DNA of 64,000 nucleotides from Chitinophaga pinensis DSM 2588 (GTDB taxonomy: Bacteria > Bacteroidota > Bacteroidia > Chitinophagales > Chitinophagaceae), in assembly GCF_000024005.1 (NCBI RefSeq), contig NC_013132.1, positions 4,024,001 through 4,088,000 of the forward strand, in the 5' to 3' direction. Each line of letters opens with the position of its first letter. The stretch's first letter is position 1. Below, piece by piece: positions 61,540 through 64,000 of the stretch. Made by a program: the position numbers and the translations under genes. The notes beneath the pieces were generated by a model. It was not told the origin of the DNA. It searched no databases and was given only the letters and a program-made list of their open reading frames with translations.

Positions 61540-61615
61540 AGCATAAATGGCAGGTGCTATCCGTATCCTCCGTCCTTCATTCCAATGCTTTCTTAAAACA
61601 GCGTAAATGGCAGGT
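61540..61615. repeat. short duplicated tail of the kinase gene
   Basis: AGCATAAATGGCAGGT (61540-61555) and AGCGTAAATGGCAGGT (61600-61615), with a 60-bp period, differ at one base. The second is the coding end of the histidine kinase, so the first looks like a remnant duplicate of its C-terminal coding end. Confidence 0.6.
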
Positions 61616-62927
61616 CTATACTAAATATCGTTCCCTTATTCTCCTGTGAATGTACATAAATTCTGCCACCATGTTCGTGTACGAGTTGTTTACAGATATG
61701 AAGTCCGAGGCCATTGGAAGGTTCTTCATTTAAGCCTTTGCGGCTGGAACTGGTAAACTGATCAAAGAGGTTCGGAATCAGTGCTTCGGGAATACCTATA
61801 CCCGTATCTGCAATGGATATACGGACACCGCCCCTGTGCCGGCGCATACCGATTGTAATATCACCTTCTATGGGCGTGAATTTAGCCGCATTGTGCAGCA
61901 GATTATCTACTACCCTTTGCATTTTCCCGGTATGTATCCGGGCTTTCAGTTCTTCAGGAGGTAATTCCAGTAATATCGCCCTGTTAAAGCCGGATTGTTG
62001 TAACCAGTTATCGCGTACCTCCTGGAGCCATTCGTTCAGTGAGATGTAGTCTGTCTGTAAGAGAGCACTTTCCCGTTGTTTCGCTGCAAGCAGTAATTCT
62101 TCAATAATCTGGTCGGCCGTTTCGCAGGCATCTTTTATCCAGAAGAGGTATTTGTCTTCCTGTTCCGGCGTATAGGGATATTCCTGCATCAGGTGTGTAA
62201 CTGAACGGATACCCGCAATTGGATTCCGGAGATCGTGTGCAACGATGGCTAAGATCTCATTTTTCAGTTTGTTGGTGCGTTGGATTTCCTCGTTTTTGTC
62301 TTCAATAGTTTTCAGCTTGATAAAATAGTTCGCATGATATGAATATATGAGGCGGGAAACAACCATGAAACAGGCGATGATCAGCCAGAAAGCGACGTAG
62401 TTGAGTGCCCGTGTATCCTCTGAAACCTGGAATATACCGAAGAATAATACAAATGTAACAATGGAGAGTCCGGCGACCAGCAACAGGTTGCGGATCGAGA
62501 AAATAAGCAACACCCCCACAGTGAGTAATCCAAGCAACAGCATTGTCATTGTATTTTTGGGATTGTGTTGTGCGACGAATGTCAGGGACATGCAACTGCC
62601 TGTAAATAAAAGCGTATAGAGGATACTGACAAAGTGGTATCGATTTTGCTGCTTTGGTTGAGGCTTTTTCTTAATGATAAAAAGGAGACAGGCAAACAAC
62701 ACAGAAATGCTGATCATGCAGTTATTAATAACAACGTATTCAGTATAACGTTGCGGCAACAGCATCTCCTGGTAAGGGATGATCCAGGATGCCACTCTGA
62801 TACAGATAGCCGCAATGGCGACGATCAGTGCTATATATGCAGTTACTTTAATATTCTGCTGTCTCGTATGTTGATTAAACTCCTCCCGGTATTTTTTTTC
62901 GATGGGGGAGAATAGGTATAGTTTCAT
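61593..62927 (-). CDS. membrane-bound sensor histidine kinase
   Basis: A 444-residue kinase with six N-terminal transmembrane segments and no separate periplasmic domain. A short coiled linker (IEDKNEEIQRTNKLKNEIL) joins the HisKA domain with H-box VAHDLRNPIAG, then the HATPase domain with DNLLHNAAKFTP, IADTGIGIP and GLGLHICKQLV. The start at 62927 is preferred over one 11 codons upstream. No response regulator gene lies next to it, so it is an orphan kinase; the signal is unknown. Confidence 0.92.
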   Translation of the reverse strand: MKLYLFSPIEKKYREEFNQHTRQQNIKVTAYIALIVAIAAICIRVASWIIPYQEMLLPQRYTEYVVINNCMISISVLFACLLFIIKKKPQPKQQNRYHFVSILYTLLFTGSCMSLTFVAQHNPKNTMTMLLLGLLTVGVLLIFSIRNLLLVAGLSIVTFVLFFGIFQVSEDTRALNYVAFWLIIACFMVVSRLIYSYHANYFIKLKTIEDKNEEIQRTNKLKNEILAIVAHDLRNPIAGIRSVTHLMQEYPYTPEQEDKYLFWIKDACETADQIIEELLLAAKQRESALLQTDYISLNEWLQEVRDNWLQQSGFNRAILLELPPEELKARIHTGKMQRVVDNLLHNAAKFTPIEGDITIGMRRHRGGVRISIADTGIGIPEALIPNLFDQFTSSSRKGLNEEPSNGLGLHICKQLVHEHGGRIYVHSQENKGTIFSIDLPFTLF

Positions 62928-63094
62928 CAGCGTTACATAGTAGGATACGTGTTCGCCCAAAGATACCTGATTAGATCCATAAATTCATTGCTGAGTCTAC
63001 CGTCCTGGTCCCATGAAAGTCCGTGAAATGAACTTTAGAGTTAATATTTTTTATTGAAATGCCTTTTGGAGAGTAAAACCTAAGCCGTCAAATC

Positions 63095-63352
63095 ATGCAA
63101 GAGTTCACAACTTTGGAGAATCCGGCGGAAGTAGTCCGTCATCTCACTAACGCGCTGGGCAAAAGTAAAGTACGACAGATCCGTTTTGGCTATCGCCTGG
63201 ATAATGAAGAACCTGCCATTAAGTTTAAGGTCTGGTTACGATTTCCTTATAATCTGTTTGCCCGGAAAAAAGTAGCCGAAAAATTAGAGGAGGAGATGTC
63301 TCATATTCGTATATCGACAGATTCTTCGAAATTATTGTACCAGGTGGAATGA
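63095..63352 (+). CDS. small conserved hypothetical protein
   Basis: An 85-residue basic protein (VRQIRFGYRLDNEEPAIKF, LRFPYNLFARKKVAEKLEE) with no known domain. It is divergent from the histidine kinase and 45 bp before the acyl-CoA dehydrogenase, so co-transcription with that gene is possible. Confidence 0.55.
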   Translation: MQEFTTLENPAEVVRHLTNALGKSKVRQIRFGYRLDNEEPAIKFKVWLRFPYNLFARKKVAEKLEEEMSHIRISTDSSKLLYQVE

Positions 63353-63397
63353 ACATTTAACAGTTTTGGCTAAATTAAGGGACTAATACTTGATCCC

Positions 63398-64000
63398 ATG
63401 GCAGTTAAATTGTCCACCATCAGGCAGGCCTTCCATTTATTGAAGAACATTGACTTCGAACAATTGGGGCGTTTATCCGAGAAGATAGATCTGCCGAAAG
63501 TAATGGCCACTGTAGGTAAAATGAATGACCAGCAACTTTCTGGTCTGATGCGTATGCTGCAGAGCAGCGGCGGAGAAAGAAAAAAAGAGTTACCACCCGT
63601 AAATGGTGATTTTTATGACCTGAGCGGAATGCTGAGTCCGGAGGACAGGGCGTTGCAGCTGAAGGTCCGCGAATTTATGGAATCTGAGGTGCAACCTATT
63701 GTCAATGAACACTGGGTGAAATCTGATTTTCCTTTTCAGTTACTGCCGAAGCTGGCAGCCCTGGATATCTGCGGCTCGACTTACGAAGGGTATGGCGGTA
63801 TTCAATCCTCTTTTCTGATGGAAGGTATTATCACAATGGAAATTGCACGGGTGGATTGTTCCATGGCGACTTTCTTCGGGGTGCAGAGTGGTCTGGCGAT
63901 GGGTTCTATCTATCTGCTGGGATCGGAGGAACAGAAGAAGGAGTGGTTGCCGGGTATGCAGCGGCTGGAAAAGATCGGTGCTTTTGGGCTGACAGAGCCG
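63398..64000 (+). CDS. acyl-CoA dehydrogenase, N-terminal part (continues past window)
   Basis: The ATG at 63398 opens a frame that runs to the window end, giving 201 codons. After a variable N-terminal region, FYDLSGMLSPEDRALQLKVR begins the acyl-CoA dehydrogenase N-domain, and FFGVQSGLAMGSIYLLGSEE and the flavin-contact motif IGAFGLTEP follow. The pattern resembles glutaryl-CoA dehydrogenase and short-chain acyl-CoA oxidase-like enzymes. The catalytic glutamate lies downstream of the window. The enzyme oxidises an acyl-CoA with FAD. Confidence 0.88.
   Translation, partial: MAVKLSTIRQAFHLLKNIDFEQLGRLSEKIDLPKVMATVGKMNDQQLSGLMRMLQSSGGERKKELPPVNGDFYDLSGMLSPEDRALQLKVREFMESEVQPIVNEHWVKSDFPFQLLPKLAALDICGSTYEGYGGIQSSFLMEGIITMEIARVDCSMATFFGVQSGLAMGSIYLLGSEEQKKEWLPGMQRLEKIGAFGLTEP

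Overview
The window looks like chromosome from a Bacteroidota member, most likely Chitinophaga or a close relative (inference). Support comes from a SusC/SusD pair with ECF sigma factor and FecR, STN-type TonB receptors, two-domain MacB/FtsX permeases typical of Chitinophagaceae, promoter elements close to TAnnTTTG, and the near absence of Shine-Dalgarno sequences. No tRNA, rRNA, CRISPR array, transposase, integrase or phage gene was seen.

Layout. 0.3-4 kb: sugar kinase and secreted GH32 fructan hydrolase facing a GT8 glycosyltransferase. 4-10 kb: FtsX-type permease and a large secreted beta-propeller protein. 10-13.5 kb: truncated haemoglobin, a Crp/Fnr regulator with a palindromic site at its start, and an esterase operon. 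13.5-16 kb: a small membrane gene broken by an amber codon, an Omp85-type barrel and peptidase E. 16-18 kb: an AraC regulator with an NmrA-type reductase and a small membrane protein. 18-22.2 kb: the RNA-repair pair Hen1 and Pnkp. 22.4-32.9 kb: ECF sigma, FecR, SusC, SusD, DUF4843 and PKD-like lipoproteins and a TlpA-like thioredoxin, in one direction. 33-35.6 kb: amine oxidase and small proteins. 35.8-40.1 kb: sulfatase and GH106-type rhamnosidase. 40-46 kb: AraC and TetR regulators interleaved with short-chain dehydrogenases, plus unknown proteins. 46-50 kb: a heterodimeric ABC exporter preceded by a possible small structured transcript. 50-52 kb: a GntR/TauE/DUF1634 operon with repeated operators. 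52-55 kb: acyl-lipid desaturase and a TPM-domain lipoprotein. 55-57.6 kb: an MlaE-MlaF-MlaD phospholipid transport operon. 57.6-64 kb: zinc alcohol dehydrogenase, small conserved proteins, a second sulfatase, a histidine kinase and the start of an acyl-CoA dehydrogenase.

The structure that ordinary annotation misses is a family of intergenic elements made of 7-bp units (GAATTAA or GAATTAG on one side, TTAATTC or TAATTCC on the other) arranged as inverted arms around a short core. Six complete copies and one single-arm copy are present. Four of the six complete copies lie between convergent genes, one splits Hen1 from Pnkp, and one lies in the TetR/dehydrogenase divergent region. Two copies share an identical 23-bp core. 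At several loci the repeat runs into coding sequence and supplies the last residues and the stop codon of unrelated proteins. A second, unrelated dispersed repeat occurs twice, also between convergent genes. Other notable signals are three TetR-type operators with the form GGAAC-N4-GTTCC, two copies of a GntR operator, and a 15-codon reading frame with a perfect Shine-Dalgarno sequence followed by a strong terminator.
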